Shown here one piece after another: positions 1 through 7,598 of a stretch of DNA of 44,589 bases. A program made the translations under genes and the position numbers. Each line of letters begins with the position of its first letter. Position 1 is the stretch's first letter. This stretch comes from a virus: positions 1 to 44,589 of IMG/VR virus record IMGVR_UViG_3300022745_000058. One strand, 5' to 3'. Under the pieces are notes generated by a model. That model worked only from the letters and a program-made list of their open reading frames with translations. It was not told the origin of the DNA and ran no database searches.

Positions 1-917
1 GGATGCTTGAGCGCTTTGCACACCGCAGAGTTCGTCTCAATCGGGAACGGCTTCCAACGCTTGTCGGGAAGCTGGAGTTTTACGTCCTCTTTACTGCGCC
101 GCACCATCATGTACTTGCGCATCCGCCACTGCAAATCATCCAAGTTGACCGGCACGTTGCGTACTTCGTTGGACCAGTGCAGCCGCGTCTCGTAGTGGGG
201 CTGGCAGGGATTGCCGTTGGCATCACGTGACACCAGAACCTTCCCCCGCACCATGCCGCCGCCCTCGGTATAGTATTCCTCGCGGAAGCTCTCCAAGCTC
301 ATGCGGTCAATGGCGTCCCAATCGCAGAGACGGATGACGTTGTAGCATTCATCCGGCCTGCCGTTGGGGTTGATGGTGCCCGACGCCAGCGTGATACGAT
401 CCACGACAGAAGGCAGCATATCCGGGGCGCAGATTGCGCGGGTGCGCTTGTTGCCCTTGGGGTCTTTCAGCGCGTGGGCTTCGTCCAGGATCAGGTGGTC
501 CCACCGTTCGTCCAGCAGCGCGCCCATGATGCCGTCGTTGCGCAGCAGATCATAGGAGACGATGACGTAGTTGTGCAGCAGCGACACGCCGTCGCGCGAC
601 TTAAGAACGGGGTAGGTGGTGGCCCCCTCGATGTTGCTCCACATCCGAACCTCGCGCTCCCAATTGAGGCGCAGCGAGCCGGGGCAGACGATCAGGGTGT
701 ACTCGGCACCGAAAGAGTTGCCCGACAGCAGGGCTTCCGCAGTCTTGCCGAGGCCCTGCACATCACCAATCAGGCAGTGGCGTCGGCTGATCCTGTACTC
801 CACCGCCGCGTGCTGGTAAGGGTCAGGAACGACGCCGCTCCATTCCGGCCACGGTGCCGTGAAGAACGTCGGTTCTACCGCGCGAGACGCGAGGATATCA
901 GGATCAATATACGTCAT
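1..917 (-). CDS. SNF2-family DNA helicase, N-terminal 302 codons (continues at 44589)
   Basis: This is the N-terminal part of an SNF2/superfamily 2 ATP-dependent DNA translocase, presumably used in phage DNA replication or recombination. ATG at 917 follows the upstream stop by 7 bp. Visible motifs are the Walker A-like GLGKT at residues 55-59, the DEAH box at 145-148 in the context LILDEAHALKD, and motif III SGT at 179-181. Residues 229-233 (VSRDA) are encoded by a copy of the dispersed palindrome. The frame runs off base 1 and continues without interruption from base 44589 once the 11-bp end overlap is counted once, giving about 499 residues. It belongs to the leftward replication operon. 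Confidence 0.9.
   Translation of the reverse strand, partial: MTYIDPDILASRAVEPTFFTAPWPEWSGVVPDPYQHAAVEYRISRRHCLIGDVQGLGKTAEALLSGNSFGAEYTLIVCPGSLRLNWEREVRMWSNIEGATTYPVLKSRDGVSLLHNYVIVSYDLLRNDGIMGALLDERWDHLILDEAHALKDPKGNKRTRAICAPDMLPSVVDRITLASGTINPNGRPDECYNVIRLCDWDAIDRMSLESFREEYYTEGGGMVRGKVLVSRDANGNPCQPHYETRLHWSNEVRNVPVNLDDLQWRMRKYMMVRRSKEDVKLQLPDKRWKPFPIETNSAVCKALKH
219..234. repeat. Dispersed parS-like palindrome, in SNF2 helicase gene
   Basis: GGCATCACGTGACACC, a variant with changes in both outer arms and an intact ATCACGTGA core. Read in the VSRD frame of the helicase. Confidence 0.85.
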
Positions 918-924
918 GGTGAGA

Positions 925-1116
925 CTAAGCCCTCGCGCGCTTGTGGTCAGGGCCGAAGGAGACGACGAAATTCTCGCCGGTCTCCACCATCAAGGAGTTG
1001 CGGGCCGCCTTCGCCAGCGGCTTCGACGGGAAGGTGACGACCTTGCCCTCAGCCTTCACCGGCTCGCGGGTGCGAGCGTTGCGGACGATGTAGACGGACA
1101 GCGGCTGCTTCTTCAT
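925..1116 (-). CDS. Small conserved-looking phage protein, 63 aa
   Basis: I do not recognise this 63-residue protein. It is basic at both ends and contains a beta-rich segment resembling small phage proteins with a VYIVRN start and a K/R-rich tail. ATG at 1116 is chosen over ATG at 1122 because GGGAG lies 7 nt upstream of 1116, whereas it nearly touches 1122. The ORF sits between ligase (overlapping or adjoining its stop) and the SNF2 helicase in the same leftward operon, so a role in DNA metabolism is possible but is only inferred from position. Confidence 0.75.
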   Translation of the reverse strand: MKKQPLSVYIVRNARTREPVKAEGKVVTFPSKPLAKAARNSLMVETGENFVVSFGPDHKRARA

Positions 1117-1118
1117 GC

Positions 1119-2012
1119 TCATTCTCCCATGTCGATAGGGTCACGGAACCCCAGCCAAGTCGGGAAGCGGGGCTTCTCCTTGGACCCGGTGGGGAAGTAG
1201 CGGTACTTCACGATCTTGCCGGGCATGGTATCACGTGATACCCAAAGCCGGGTGCGGGTGGCGTTGTCGAACCCCGTCCCGATGTCGAACTCCACGCCCG
1301 TCTCCAGGTCGCGGACGTTGAAACCGCCGAGGATGCCCTTACCGTGCTTGTTCGCCTTGTGGGTACTGCGCTCAGTCAAGCCCAGCGCATTGACCGTGGC
1401 CTCGTTGGCGTTGTGCATCTGTTCGTAGCAGCCGACGATTTCCGCCTCGCTGTCCATGAACCGCTTGAGCTTCAACAGCCAGCCCTCGCGCACGGTAGCG
1501 CGCCCCAGCTTGTACGGCCCGTTCGGGTCTCGCAGCATGACGCCCTCAAAGCCCTCGCCCAGCCAGAACTCTTCCAGATTGGTCAAGGCCACCGTCGTGT
1601 TGACCACGGGATGATGCACCTGCTTGATGCGATAGCTGCCAAGCCGCTGAACCTTGTCCGAGACGATGCCAAGCCGCTGCCAGTATGCCAGCGCCGGGGC
1701 TGAACAGTCATCAAAGGCGTGGAACACCACGTCGGGTTCGCCGTCCTCGGACATGACGCCGCTCACGGTGGTGCGGTAGCAGTCAGGATGCGTCGGGGAG
1801 CCGACGATCAGTTCGCCGTCCAGCCCGTTGAAATCGTCGTGCCCGAACAGGTCTTGTACGTGCTTGTTGGGGATGCGCTTGAGGCTCCGGCTGTAGACCA
1901 CGCCGCCCAAGACCAAGGCGCGAACCCCGTCCAGCTTGGGAGACGCCAGCACGGGGAAGCGGAGGGCATTGATGTCCTCCAGGGTGGCCGCGAGCATAGG
2001 CTTAATGGTCAA
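1119..2012 (-). CDS. ATP-dependent DNA ligase
   Basis: This enzyme seals nicks using ATP through an enzyme-AMP intermediate, presumably joining Okazaki fragments during phage replication. The nucleotidyltransferase domain shows motif I KLDGVRA with the adenylated lysine at K26, DGE of motif III at 65-67, EGVMLR of motif IV at 156-161 and KLKRF of motif V at 181-185. A small OB-fold domain follows to residue 297, the size of compact phage ligases. The start is TTG at 2012, preceded by AAGGAG at 7 nt; the first ATG, at 1997, is poorly spaced. Residues 258-262 (VSRDT) in the OB region are encoded by the dispersed palindrome. Confidence 0.92.
   Translation of the reverse strand: MTIKPMLAATLEDINALRFPVLASPKLDGVRALVLGGVVYSRSLKRIPNKHVQDLFGHDDFNGLDGELIVGSPTHPDCYRTTVSGVMSEDGEPDVVFHAFDDCSAPALAYWQRLGIVSDKVQRLGSYRIKQVHHPVVNTTVALTNLEEFWLGEGFEGVMLRDPNGPYKLGRATVREGWLLKLKRFMDSEAEIVGCYEQMHNANEATVNALGLTERSTHKANKHGKGILGGFNVRDLETGVEFDIGTGFDNATRTRLWVSRDTMPGKIVKYRYFPTGSKEKPRFPTWLGFRDPIDMGE
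1227..1242. repeat. Dispersed parS-like palindrome, in ligase gene
   Basis: Perfect GGTATCACGTGATACC, read as V-S-R-D-T in the C-terminal part of DNA ligase. Confidence 0.95.
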
Positions 2013-2115
2013 TCTTCCTCTCCTTCATCCGCGCCGCCCAGGGCGTCCAGAGATAGCAAGCTCTTCTACTGCCTTAAGCCCCGCTGCGGATTGGCTACCG
2101 CATACGGGGCTGGCA

Positions 2116-2131
2116 GGTATCACGTGATACC
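2116..2131. repeat. Dispersed parS-like palindrome, intergenic
   Basis: Perfect copy ending one base before the stop codon complement (2133-2135) of the leftward coiled-coil gene, in the 120-bp gap upstream of the ligase gene. Confidence 0.95.
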
Positions 2132-2132
2132 G

Positions 2133-3284
2133 TTAGGCCGGGACGAAGCTCCCGCCCACCTGGGAAGCGACCCAGGCGGCGACGGCGGCCTGTTCCTTGC
2201 CGGTCAGGCGCGAGAACAACTGCTCGATCTTGTCCTTGGTGGGCAGTTCGTCGTGCTTCTTGAGGGCGGCGAACTTCTTCATCTCCTCCTCGGTGATGCA
2301 GCGGAAGCCGTTGCCCTCGGCCACGGTCTTGACCACGTTCTGCTTGATGTCCTTGGCGCAGGACGCCACGACCTGTTCCACGCGCTCCAGATCGGACAGG
2401 TTGCGCTTCGGAGCCGCGCCAGCGTTCGCGCCGTCATGGGCCGCCTTCTGCTCCGGGGTCAGTTCGGGCCGCTTGCCGATGCCGTTGGCCTTCTTGAACT
2501 CGGTGTAGGCTTCCGAGGCCGCCGCCATCTTGTCGGTCAGGACTTCCAGGGTGGTCGCGTCGTTCTCCATGGCGGTCTTGAGCGAAGCCGCCGCCTTGCC
2601 CAGCGTGCCCGCGCCGGTGGCCTTGTCGCCCGCCTGCTTGGTAGCGTCCTCGATCTTGACCAGCAGAGCCGTCGCCTTGGCTTCGGCGCGGTGCTTGCGG
2701 TTGCGCTCGGCATTCTGGTTGCGCATGTCTTCCAGCAGCAGCTTGCCCGCGCCTTCCTTCTCGTTCTCGGCAACGCCGATGGGGATCAGCTTGCGGACGG
2801 TCTCGTAGGACTGCTTGATGTTCTCGGCGCACCATTCGTCGAACTTGATCTTACCCTCGCGGCACCGCTCCTTGGCATCCGCCAGGAGGATGGCAGCGGC
2901 CAGACGCATGTCGTCGGCCTTGCCCGCCATCTGTTCCGCCTTCTCGAAGCGGACGTTGATCTCCTTGGCGTCCTTCTCCAGATTGGCGAGAGTGACCTTG
3001 CGGAAGCGCTCGGCTTCGGCGTCCTTGCTGGCCTTCTTCGCCAGGGCCTCGGCTTCACGCAGCGCCTTCTCGGCAGCCAGTTCGGCCTCGGTCTTCGAGG
3101 GCTTGGCCGGGGCCTTCTTGTCGTCGGCGGCCTTGCCTTCGGTCTTCTTCTTCTCGGCCTTGCCCTTGGCGGGAGCCTTCGCGGCTTCCTGCTTCTTGCC
3201 TTCGGTCTTCTTGGTGTGGGCCGCGCCAGCGAGGGCTTCGGCTTCGGCGAGGGCGGCAGCGCCCTTGGTGTCGGTGTTGGTCAT
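2133..3284 (-). CDS. Ala/Lys-rich coiled-coil protein with DUF3102-like segment
   Basis: This is a 383-residue protein without a firm family assignment. Residues 1-95 are a low-complexity Ala/Lys/Glu tract, probably disordered. Residues about 110-175 resemble DUF3102 of phage and mobile elements: an amphipathic helix, LLADAKERC, then a W-centred segment FDEWCAENI and a helix-turn-helix-like SYETVRKLIPIG. The rest is charged helix with several coiled-coil stretches and a conserved-looking C-terminal domain. ATG at 3284 has GGAAGGAA 8-12 nt upstream and replaces a longer possible start at 3329. It lies early in the leftward operon, between two palindrome copies. A DNA-binding role is inference only. 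Confidence 0.85.
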   Translation of the reverse strand: MTNTDTKGAAALAEAEALAGAAHTKKTEGKKQEAAKAPAKGKAEKKKTEGKAADDKKAPAKPSKTEAELAAEKALREAEALAKKASKDAEAERFRKVTLANLEKDAKEINVRFEKAEQMAGKADDMRLAAAILLADAKERCREGKIKFDEWCAENIKQSYETVRKLIPIGVAENEKEGAGKLLLEDMRNQNAERNRKHRAEAKATALLVKIEDATKQAGDKATGAGTLGKAAASLKTAMENDATTLEVLTDKMAAASEAYTEFKKANGIGKRPELTPEQKAAHDGANAGAAPKRNLSDLERVEQVVASCAKDIKQNVVKTVAEGNGFRCITEEEMKKFAALKKHDELPTKDKIEQLFSRLTGKEQAAVAAWVASQVGGSFVPA

Positions 3285-3347
3285 GGTGGGTTCCTTCCGT
3301 GGTGGGTTCTGTCTGTAAGCAACGACCATCTGGCCTGTCTCCTCTCT

Positions 3348-3363
3348 GGTATCACGTGACGCC
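3348..3363. repeat. Dispersed parS-like palindrome, intergenic
   Basis: GGTATCACGTGACGCC. Flanks TCT and AGA extend the symmetry to 22 bp with two internal mismatched pairs. It lies between the stop of the 62-aa gene and the start of the coiled-coil gene. Confidence 0.88.
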
Positions 3364-3371
3364 AGAAAGCG

Positions 3372-3560
3372 TCAACGGCATTTTGCGGTGTCGGGCTTAT
3401 CCTCGTCGTAAGACCAGCGGATACCGCAATAGCGACAGACCATCTCGTCTACCTCGCGGCGGGCACGACAGGCGTGAAGCTCTTTGTCCAGCTTGACGAC
3501 GATATGCCCAGGGGCGCGTCGAAGCGGGTCAAACCCTTTCTTACGCTTGCCGTCCTTCAT
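3372..3560 (-). CDS. Small basic protein with a CxxC motif, 62 aa
   Basis: This is the first gene of the leftward operon and is not recognised. The protein is basic, with cysteines at CRAR and CRYC and a terminal C, so a zinc ribbon or knuckle is possible (a CxxC plus two more cysteines). ATG at 3560 has a strong GAGGGAGAGGG ribosome-binding stretch. It is transcribed from the divergent promoter region at 3587-3615. Position at the head of an early operon would suit a host-takeover or regulatory protein, but nothing in the sequence shows this directly. Confidence 0.75.
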   Translation of the reverse strand: MKDGKRKKGFDPLRRAPGHIVVKLDKELHACRARREVDEMVCRYCGIRWSYDEDKPDTAKCR

Positions 3561-3586
3561 ACGCCCTCTCCCTCAATGTCGTAGGC

Positions 3587-3615
3587 ACCCTACCACCTAT
3601 GTGCAGGACCGTCAA
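3587..3615 (-). promoter_or_regulatory. Candidate leftward sigma70 promoter
   Basis: On the minus strand TTGACG (3615-3610) is followed after 17 nt by TAGGGT (3592-3587). It would drive the long leftward operon starting at 3560. The -35 is good and the -10 is moderate. Confidence 0.55.
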
Positions 3616-3629
3616 CTTTTTTTTGTCGC

Positions 3630-3658
3630 TTGCGTATCCCAAATTAGGTAGCTAGTAT
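3630..3658 (+). promoter_or_regulatory. Candidate rightward sigma70 promoter
   Basis: TTGCGT (3630-3635), a 17-nt spacer and TAGTAT (3653-3658) lie 28 bp upstream of the 65-aa gene. Together with the leftward promoter this forms the divergent control region of the genome. Confidence 0.6.
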
Positions 3659-3686
3659 ATCGCCCAATCTACCCAAGAGGAAATAG

Positions 3687-3884
3687 ATGTCCACGCAAGA
3701 ACAGATAGCAGAAGTGGAGCGCCGGGCGAAGGTATTGAGCCTGCCCATGGCGTTCATTCTGCATCGCGCCGAAGTCCCGGCTTCCACCTGGACGCGATGG
3801 AAGAAAGGCACCTACGGACCTACTAAGAAAAAGTGGGACGCAGTTATTGCCGCGCTGGAAGATATCGAGCGGCGACTGGCCTAG
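3687..3884 (+). CDS. Small HTH-like putative DNA-binding protein, 65 aa
   Basis: This 65-residue protein is almost entirely helical. Its middle (LSLPMAFILHRAEVPASTW, then TRWKKGTYGP) has the pattern of a Cro/C1-type helix-turn-helix: helix, short turn, then a recognition helix with W and K/R residues. ATG at 3687 follows AGAGGAAATAG. It is the first rightward gene after the divergent promoters and stands 20 bp before the primase-helicase gene. A role as a Cro-like regulator of the divergent promoters is inferred from size, fold pattern and position. It is one candidate for binding a genome operator. Confidence 0.75.
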   Translation: MSTQEQIAEVERRAKVLSLPMAFILHRAEVPASTWTRWKKGTYGPTKKKWDAVIAALEDIERRLA

Positions 3885-3904
3885 CTTGACTTAGGGGGGC
3901 TTTG

Positions 3905-5881
3905 ATGAGTGCTTTGAAACAAGCAGCGCTGGAGTACGCCGCCAAAGGTTGGCCGGTGTTCCCGTGCAATGCCAGCAAGAAGCCGTATGTAGAAAACGGC
4001 GTGCTGGACGCGACGACTAGCCGAAAGCAAATCGAAGACTGGTGGGACACTTGGCCGAACGCCAACATCGCCTTGGATGTGGGCGGCGCTGGAATGGTCG
4101 TGCTGGACTTTGACCCCGGCCACGATTTGCGCGAAGTCGAAAAGAACATCGGCGCGCTGCCTGAGACCAAGCTGTCGCAGACCACCCCGCGCGGCGGCAA
4201 GCATCTGTTCTTCGCCAAGAAGCCCGACGAAGTAATTCCGCCGTCCGTCTCGAAGGTGGCCCACAAGGTAGACGTTCGCTCCTTCAATTCCTACGTTCTG
4301 CTGCCGCCCTCCAAGACTAAGGACGGCTCCTATGCTTGGACCAGCCAGGGCAAGCCTGCGTTCCGCTCCGACAAGCTGGCGGAAGTTGCCAAGCAGAAGC
4401 GCGAGACTTCCGAAGACCGCGACAACTGGCTGATCGAACCCGATCTTCCCGAGAACATCGCCGCTTGCGCTGACTGGCTCAAGAATAAAGCCCAAATCGC
4501 AGTCGAAGGCGTCAACGGCGACCACATGGCGTATTCTACCGCTGCCATGTGCAAGTCTTACGGCATCTCTCCACAGCTTGCCCTTGACTTGATGTGGGAA
4601 CACTGGAACCCCCGTTGCTCCCCGCCGTGGGCACCGGACGAAATCGAACACCTCGAAAATAAAATTCGGAACGGCTACAGCTACAATACTTCGCCGCCCG
4701 GCAACATGACCGCAGCCTACAAGGTGGCGCGGGCTCAAGAACTGTTCCGCCCGGTATCACGTGATACCGACCAGGGCGGCAAGGAAATCAAGGGCGGGCG
4801 TTTCCGTGTCGTCAATCGCCAAGGTATGGACGATATCAAGCCGTCTGAGTGGATACTTCACGACGCCGTCCCCATGGGCGGCTCCGGCTTGCTCATCGGC
4901 CCCCGTGGCACGTTCAAGACTTTCGTTGCCCTGGACATGGCGCTATCCATCGCCAGCGGCGGCAAGGATTACTTCGGCGGGGTTGCCGAGGACTGGCTGG
5001 GCGTGTGGCCTGACGTGGCGAAGCCTGGGGCTGTACTGTTCGCCGCTGGTGAAGGCCGTAGCGGTCTCAAGAAGCGCGTGGCAGCCTGGGAACAGCACCA
5101 CCTGGACGGAGGCCGGTGCGAGAACTTCTACCTGATCGACCCGGTTCCGGGGCCGAACGTAGACGACGTGACCGCCTTTATTGAGGCTGCACTTGCCATG
5201 AACCCCGAGGGATACCGGCTGGTAATCCTCGATACTGTAGGCCGCGCCATGGCTGGGCTAAACGAGAACAGCCAGCAAGACGCCTCGCTATACACGAAGA
5301 TGGTGGAAACTATTCTTCACGAACTCAGCGATAGCGTGCTGGGCCTGCACCATAGCGGCCACGGTACGGAAGGACGTGCGCGTGGTTCTTCTGTGTTCGG
5401 CGCTGACATTGACTTCGAGTTCGTCTTGGAGCGCAAAGACAAAGAGCATGTCATCCGCCTCAAGAACACGAAGCAGAAGGACGCCCAAGAATGGGAGCGT
5501 CCGAAGGTCGTGCAGTTGATCGAGAAGTCGGACAGCCTTGTTGCCGTGGCCCCGTCCAAGCAACTGGAAGAGAAGACCAACGCCGCCGCAGAACAGAAGA
5601 AGGAAAAGAAAGAGCGTGCCAAGGCTGACGATGCTATTGACTTGGGCGTCATTCGCCAAGCCGCTTATGAGTTCTTGAAGACCGCCCCCGGTAAGGAGTT
5701 CTCCGGCGCTCATCTGGCAATCAGCATCGCCGCCGATCCCAGGATCACCCTGGAAGACCGCATCATCCGAGAGCGCTACGTTGGAAAGCTGCTGGTAGAC
5801 AAGCAACACCCGATAGCAACGTGCTTTGATAGTCATAAGAAGGTGTGGCGATATTCGCCGCCGTTCTCGAAGAAGTCATAA
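3905..5881 (+). CDS. Bifunctional primase-polymerase / RepA-like helicase
   Basis: This 658-residue fusion makes primers and unwinds DNA at the phage fork. Residues 1 to about 170 are a Prim-Pol (archaeo-eukaryotic primase) domain: the KGWPVFPC start, catalytic acidic motif LDFDP at 67-71, and a PRGGKHLFF segment. A primase C-terminal helical domain follows to about residue 262. Residues from about 300 are a RecA-fold (AAA_25/RepA-like) helicase with Walker A GPRGTFKT at 332-339, Walker B LVILD at 439-443 and HHSGHG downstream. ATG at 3905 with AGGGGGGC upstream is chosen over TTG at 3902. A dispersed palindrome encodes VSRDT at 284-288, exactly in the inter-domain linker. Confidence 0.93.
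   Translation: MSALKQAALEYAAKGWPVFPCNASKKPYVENGVLDATTSRKQIEDWWDTWPNANIALDVGGAGMVVLDFDPGHDLREVEKNIGALPETKLSQTTPRGGKHLFFAKKPDEVIPPSVSKVAHKVDVRSFNSYVLLPPSKTKDGSYAWTSQGKPAFRSDKLAEVAKQKRETSEDRDNWLIEPDLPENIAACADWLKNKAQIAVEGVNGDHMAYSTAAMCKSYGISPQLALDLMWEHWNPRCSPPWAPDEIEHLENKIRNGYSYNTSPPGNMTAAYKVARAQELFRPVSRDTDQGGKEIKGGRFRVVNRQGMDDIKPSEWILHDAVPMGGSGLLIGPRGTFKTFVALDMALSIASGGKDYFGGVAEDWLGVWPDVAKPGAVLFAAGEGRSGLKKRVAAWEQHHLDGGRCENFYLIDPVPGPNVDDVTAFIEAALAMNPEGYRLVILDTVGRAMAGLNENSQQDASLYTKMVETILHELSDSVLGLHHSGHGTEGRARGSSVFGADIDFEFVLERKDKEHVIRLKNTKQKDAQEWERPKVVQLIEKSDSLVAVAPSKQLEEKTNAAAEQKKEKKERAKADDAIDLGVIRQAAYEFLKTAPGKEFSGAHLAISIAADPRITLEDRIIRERYVGKLLVDKQHPIATCFDSHKKVWRYSPPFSKKS
4753..4768. repeat. Dispersed parS-like palindrome, in primase-helicase gene
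   Basis: Perfect copy, read V-S-R-D-T, in the linker between the primase and helicase domains. Confidence 0.95.
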
Positions 5882-5905
5882 AGCAGTTCGCGCTAAAGCG
5901 CAAAC

Positions 5906-5932
5906 AGAAGCCGGGCTTTTGACCCGGCTTCT
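5906..5932 (+). terminator. Hairpin terminator after primase-helicase
   Basis: A perfect 10-bp stem, AGAAGCCGGG with CCCGGCTTCT, and a 7-nt loop lie 25 bp after the primase-helicase stop. The U-tract is weak (TCATTT). A palindrome copy starts 7 bp later. Confidence 0.75.
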
Positions 5933-5938
5933 TCATTT

Positions 5939-5954
5939 GGTATCACGCGATACC
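5939..5954. repeat. Dispersed parS-like palindrome variant, between convergent genes
   Basis: GGTATCACGCGATACC, one change in the core (CACGCG). It directly abuts the stop codon complement at 5955 of the leftward 89-aa gene. Confidence 0.88.
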
Positions 5955-6224
5955 CTACTCTTCGTCATGCTCGCCTAAGTCATACACGAATTTCACACCT
6001 ACGCCTTCAAGGTCCGCTTTGCTTACGCCTTCGATTGCAGTAACAGCATCTAAGCGGAAAGCCACTCTTGCCGGGCGTAAGTAATGCTCGCACAAGCTGT
6101 CTTGGTATTTCTTAATTTGCGCCAAAGCTGGCCCTAGGGAGCCAAACGTAGCTACAGTAATGTAGGTTATTCTTACGGAGTAGTCCTGCGACCGCTCCCA
6201 CCTTTCAAGCCTTATCAGAAACAT
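5955..6224 (-). CDS. Unknown phage protein, 89 aa
   Basis: I do not recognise this protein. It has a beta-rich first half and an acidic C-terminus ending GEHDEE; the central segment (CEHYLRPARVAFRLDAV) suggests a small alpha/beta fold. ATG at 6224 has an ideal TAGGAGGAAGGA ribosome site that overlaps the stop region of the gene before it, so the two are translationally linked. It is the last gene of a three-gene leftward block headed by a putative regulator. Confidence 0.75.
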   Translation of the reverse strand: MFLIRLERWERSQDYSVRITYITVATFGSLGPALAQIKKYQDSLCEHYLRPARVAFRLDAVTAIEGVSKADLEGVGVKFVYDLGEHDEE

Positions 6225-6234
6225 TTCCTTCCTC

Positions 6235-6546
6235 CTAGCATTCGCAGTAGGGATGTACTTCCCACTGGTAGGGCTTTAGCTCGTCGTACCAGCCGTAGCG
6301 CCACGAAAGCGCAAGCCGCCCGAAATCTAAGCCCTCCGTGACCACCCAAGTGCGCAGATTGCGCGCGGCAGCTTCTTCTTCGCCGCCAGGAACACCGATG
6401 GGGACGATGCTGCGAAGGAAAGCGTAAGACCCGTCTCGGAACAAAACAAGCTCGTCCCGCAGACCGCTATCCACTTCCCCCACATACCTAACCGCCTCGA
6501 GGTCCCCTAGTCCGATGACTTCTCGCAAGTCTATCAACCCTACCAT
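6235..6546 (-). CDS. Unknown phage protein, 103 aa
   Basis: An unrecognised, acidic, Trp/Tyr-rich protein with two C-terminal cysteines (PYCEC). The strong ribosome site TAGGAGGAAGAG precedes ATG at 6546, with the stop of the upstream gene 10 bp away, showing tight operon packing. There are no membrane segments. The context is a leftward accessory block between the replication genes and the non-coding region, a usual place for early host-interaction genes. This role is inference. Confidence 0.75.
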   Translation of the reverse strand: MVGLIDLREVIGLGDLEAVRYVGEVDSGLRDELVLFRDGSYAFLRSIVPIGVPGGEEEAAARNLRTWVVTEGLDFGRLALSWRYGWYDELKPYQWEVHPYCEC

Positions 6547-6555
6547 CTCTTCCTC

Positions 6556-7023
6556 CTAGCGCTTGTACTGGAAGCGGTCAAAACGCCCGCCGTCGCCGGT
6601 CAAATACTTGTCGCCAATCTCCGCGTAGATGCTCATCATGTAGCGCTTGTATATCTGTTGCGCCTTCACACCCACCTCGCCGGTGACCGCGATAGCTTCC
6701 GCCAGCGCCGTTCTGCTGTAGGACTTATCCGGGTTCTCGCGCAGCACCTTCTTTGCCACTCGCACGATATCCTCAATATTACCGTCGATCTCCGCATAGC
6801 TAGACCGGCCCTTCCCTGCCGTCTGCTTAACCTTCATCCCGTCCAACAGATGCTCTTTGCCTGCCTTAGAGACGAAGGCCCAAGCCTCCACCAAAGTCTT
6901 GACGTACACCGGCACCGCGTCGAAGTCCCTCAACCATCTGCCGATCTGCGCGTCCGTCTTGCCGGTCAGGTGCCTAAGCTCCTGCCGCGTAAGATCGGCC
7001 ACCTCCATCATAGACGACAGCAT
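6556..7023 (-). CDS. Putative DNA-binding regulator, 155 aa
   Basis: The first gene of this leftward block. Residues 8-45 (DLTRQELRHLTGKTDAQIGRWL) have a helix-turn-helix pattern with T-x-A-Q-I-G-R-W as a likely recognition helix. The C-terminal half (SYSRTALAEAIAVTGEVGVKAQQIYKRY) forms a second helical, possibly winged-helix domain. ATG at 7023 follows AAGGAGGTAGTA, a near-perfect ribosome site, and is preferred over starts at 7038 or 7083. The promoter just upstream is overlapped by a TTGTACGCCAA-type repeat cluster, so it is a good candidate for an autoregulated repressor. The regulator call rests on pattern and context only. Confidence 0.78.
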   Translation of the reverse strand: MLSSMMEVADLTRQELRHLTGKTDAQIGRWLRDFDAVPVYVKTLVEAWAFVSKAGKEHLLDGMKVKQTAGKGRSSYAEIDGNIEDIVRVAKKVLRENPDKSYSRTALAEAIAVTGEVGVKAQQIYKRYMMSIYAEIGDKYLTGDGGRFDRFQYKR

Positions 7024-7053
7024 TACTACCTCCTTCATGCGCAGTATTAACGT

Positions 7054-7083
7054 ATAATAGGATGTAATGTATCTGTACGTCAA
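7054..7083 (-). promoter_or_regulatory. Leftward promoter of the putative regulator gene
   Basis: Minus-strand TTGACG (7083-7078), an 18-nt spacer, then TATTAT (7059-7054), 30 bp upstream of ATG 7023. The -35 box is inside the repeat CTGTACGTCAA at 7073-7083, which suggests repression by a factor binding there. Confidence 0.65.
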
Positions 7084-7277
7084 GGCTTGTTTTTGGCGTC
7101 AGTGATACCAGAATAATGTAACGTATTCGGAGTACTTGTATTTCCAGGTTGTACGCCAAATAGAGATATCTGTACGAAGAGATTGTACGCCAATTCTCTG
7201 TAACCCGCAGAAACCCTAGTGGTGTAGAAATACAGATAGTTATTTGAGTATTACAATAGTATAATCTTGGCGTACAG
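7073..7277. promoter_or_regulatory. Operator cluster, consensus YTGTACGCCAA
   Basis: Copies: CTGTACGTCAA 7073-7083 (+), TTGGCGTCAG 7093-7102 (inverted), TTGTACGCCAA 7149-7159 (+), CTGTACGAAGA 7170-7180 (weak), TTGTACGCCAA 7183-7193 (+) and TTGGCGTACAG 7267-7277 (inverted). The DNA is AT-rich. The arrangement fits a repressor operator array, or iterons. Confidence 0.7.
7096..7110. repeat. Degenerate palindrome copy
   Basis: GGCGTCAGTGATACC: the right half GTGATACC is intact, the left half is altered and one base is missing. It may be a decayed copy, or chance overlap with the operator cluster. Confidence 0.35.
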
Positions 7278-7523
7278 TTAGAGTGTGTATAATAGGACCA
7301 CCATCTTTAGATGGGGTCCATATATCACTCACTAACGCGATGCAATTTGAAAGAGCCGGGGTCTTGCTTTAAGTAAAACGGAAGCATGACGATTAGTCAG
7401 GGAAATCCGTTGCGGTGGCCTGTCTATCGTGGGGCGGCGGTGGAGTGGGGCGGAGGGATGTTTCCGACTGGCGTCGGATCATGTGTCCGCTCGCTTCGCT
7501 TGCGTCCACTAGGACAAAAGAAA
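7278..7523. other. Non-coding stretch, no gene seen
   Basis: A consensus -10 TATAAT at 7288-7293 points rightward, with TTGGCG only 15 nt upstream, inside an operator copy. No convincing rightward gene follows: the ORF from 7415 has no ribosome site and lies over the leftward terminator. I see nothing else here. Confidence 0.5.
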
Positions 7524-7545
7524 AGCCCCGGTTTTTGCCGGGGCT
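7524..7545 (-). terminator. Leftward rho-independent terminator
   Basis: Stem AGCCCCGG with CCGGGGCT and a 6-nt loop; on the minus strand it is followed by TTTCTTTT. It ends the leftward operon 9005 to 7616. Confidence 0.85.
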
Positions 7546-7598
7546 GATATTCGGGTATCAGGTCGCTTCGCTCTCGGATGCGCAGTCGCTTTGCTCCT

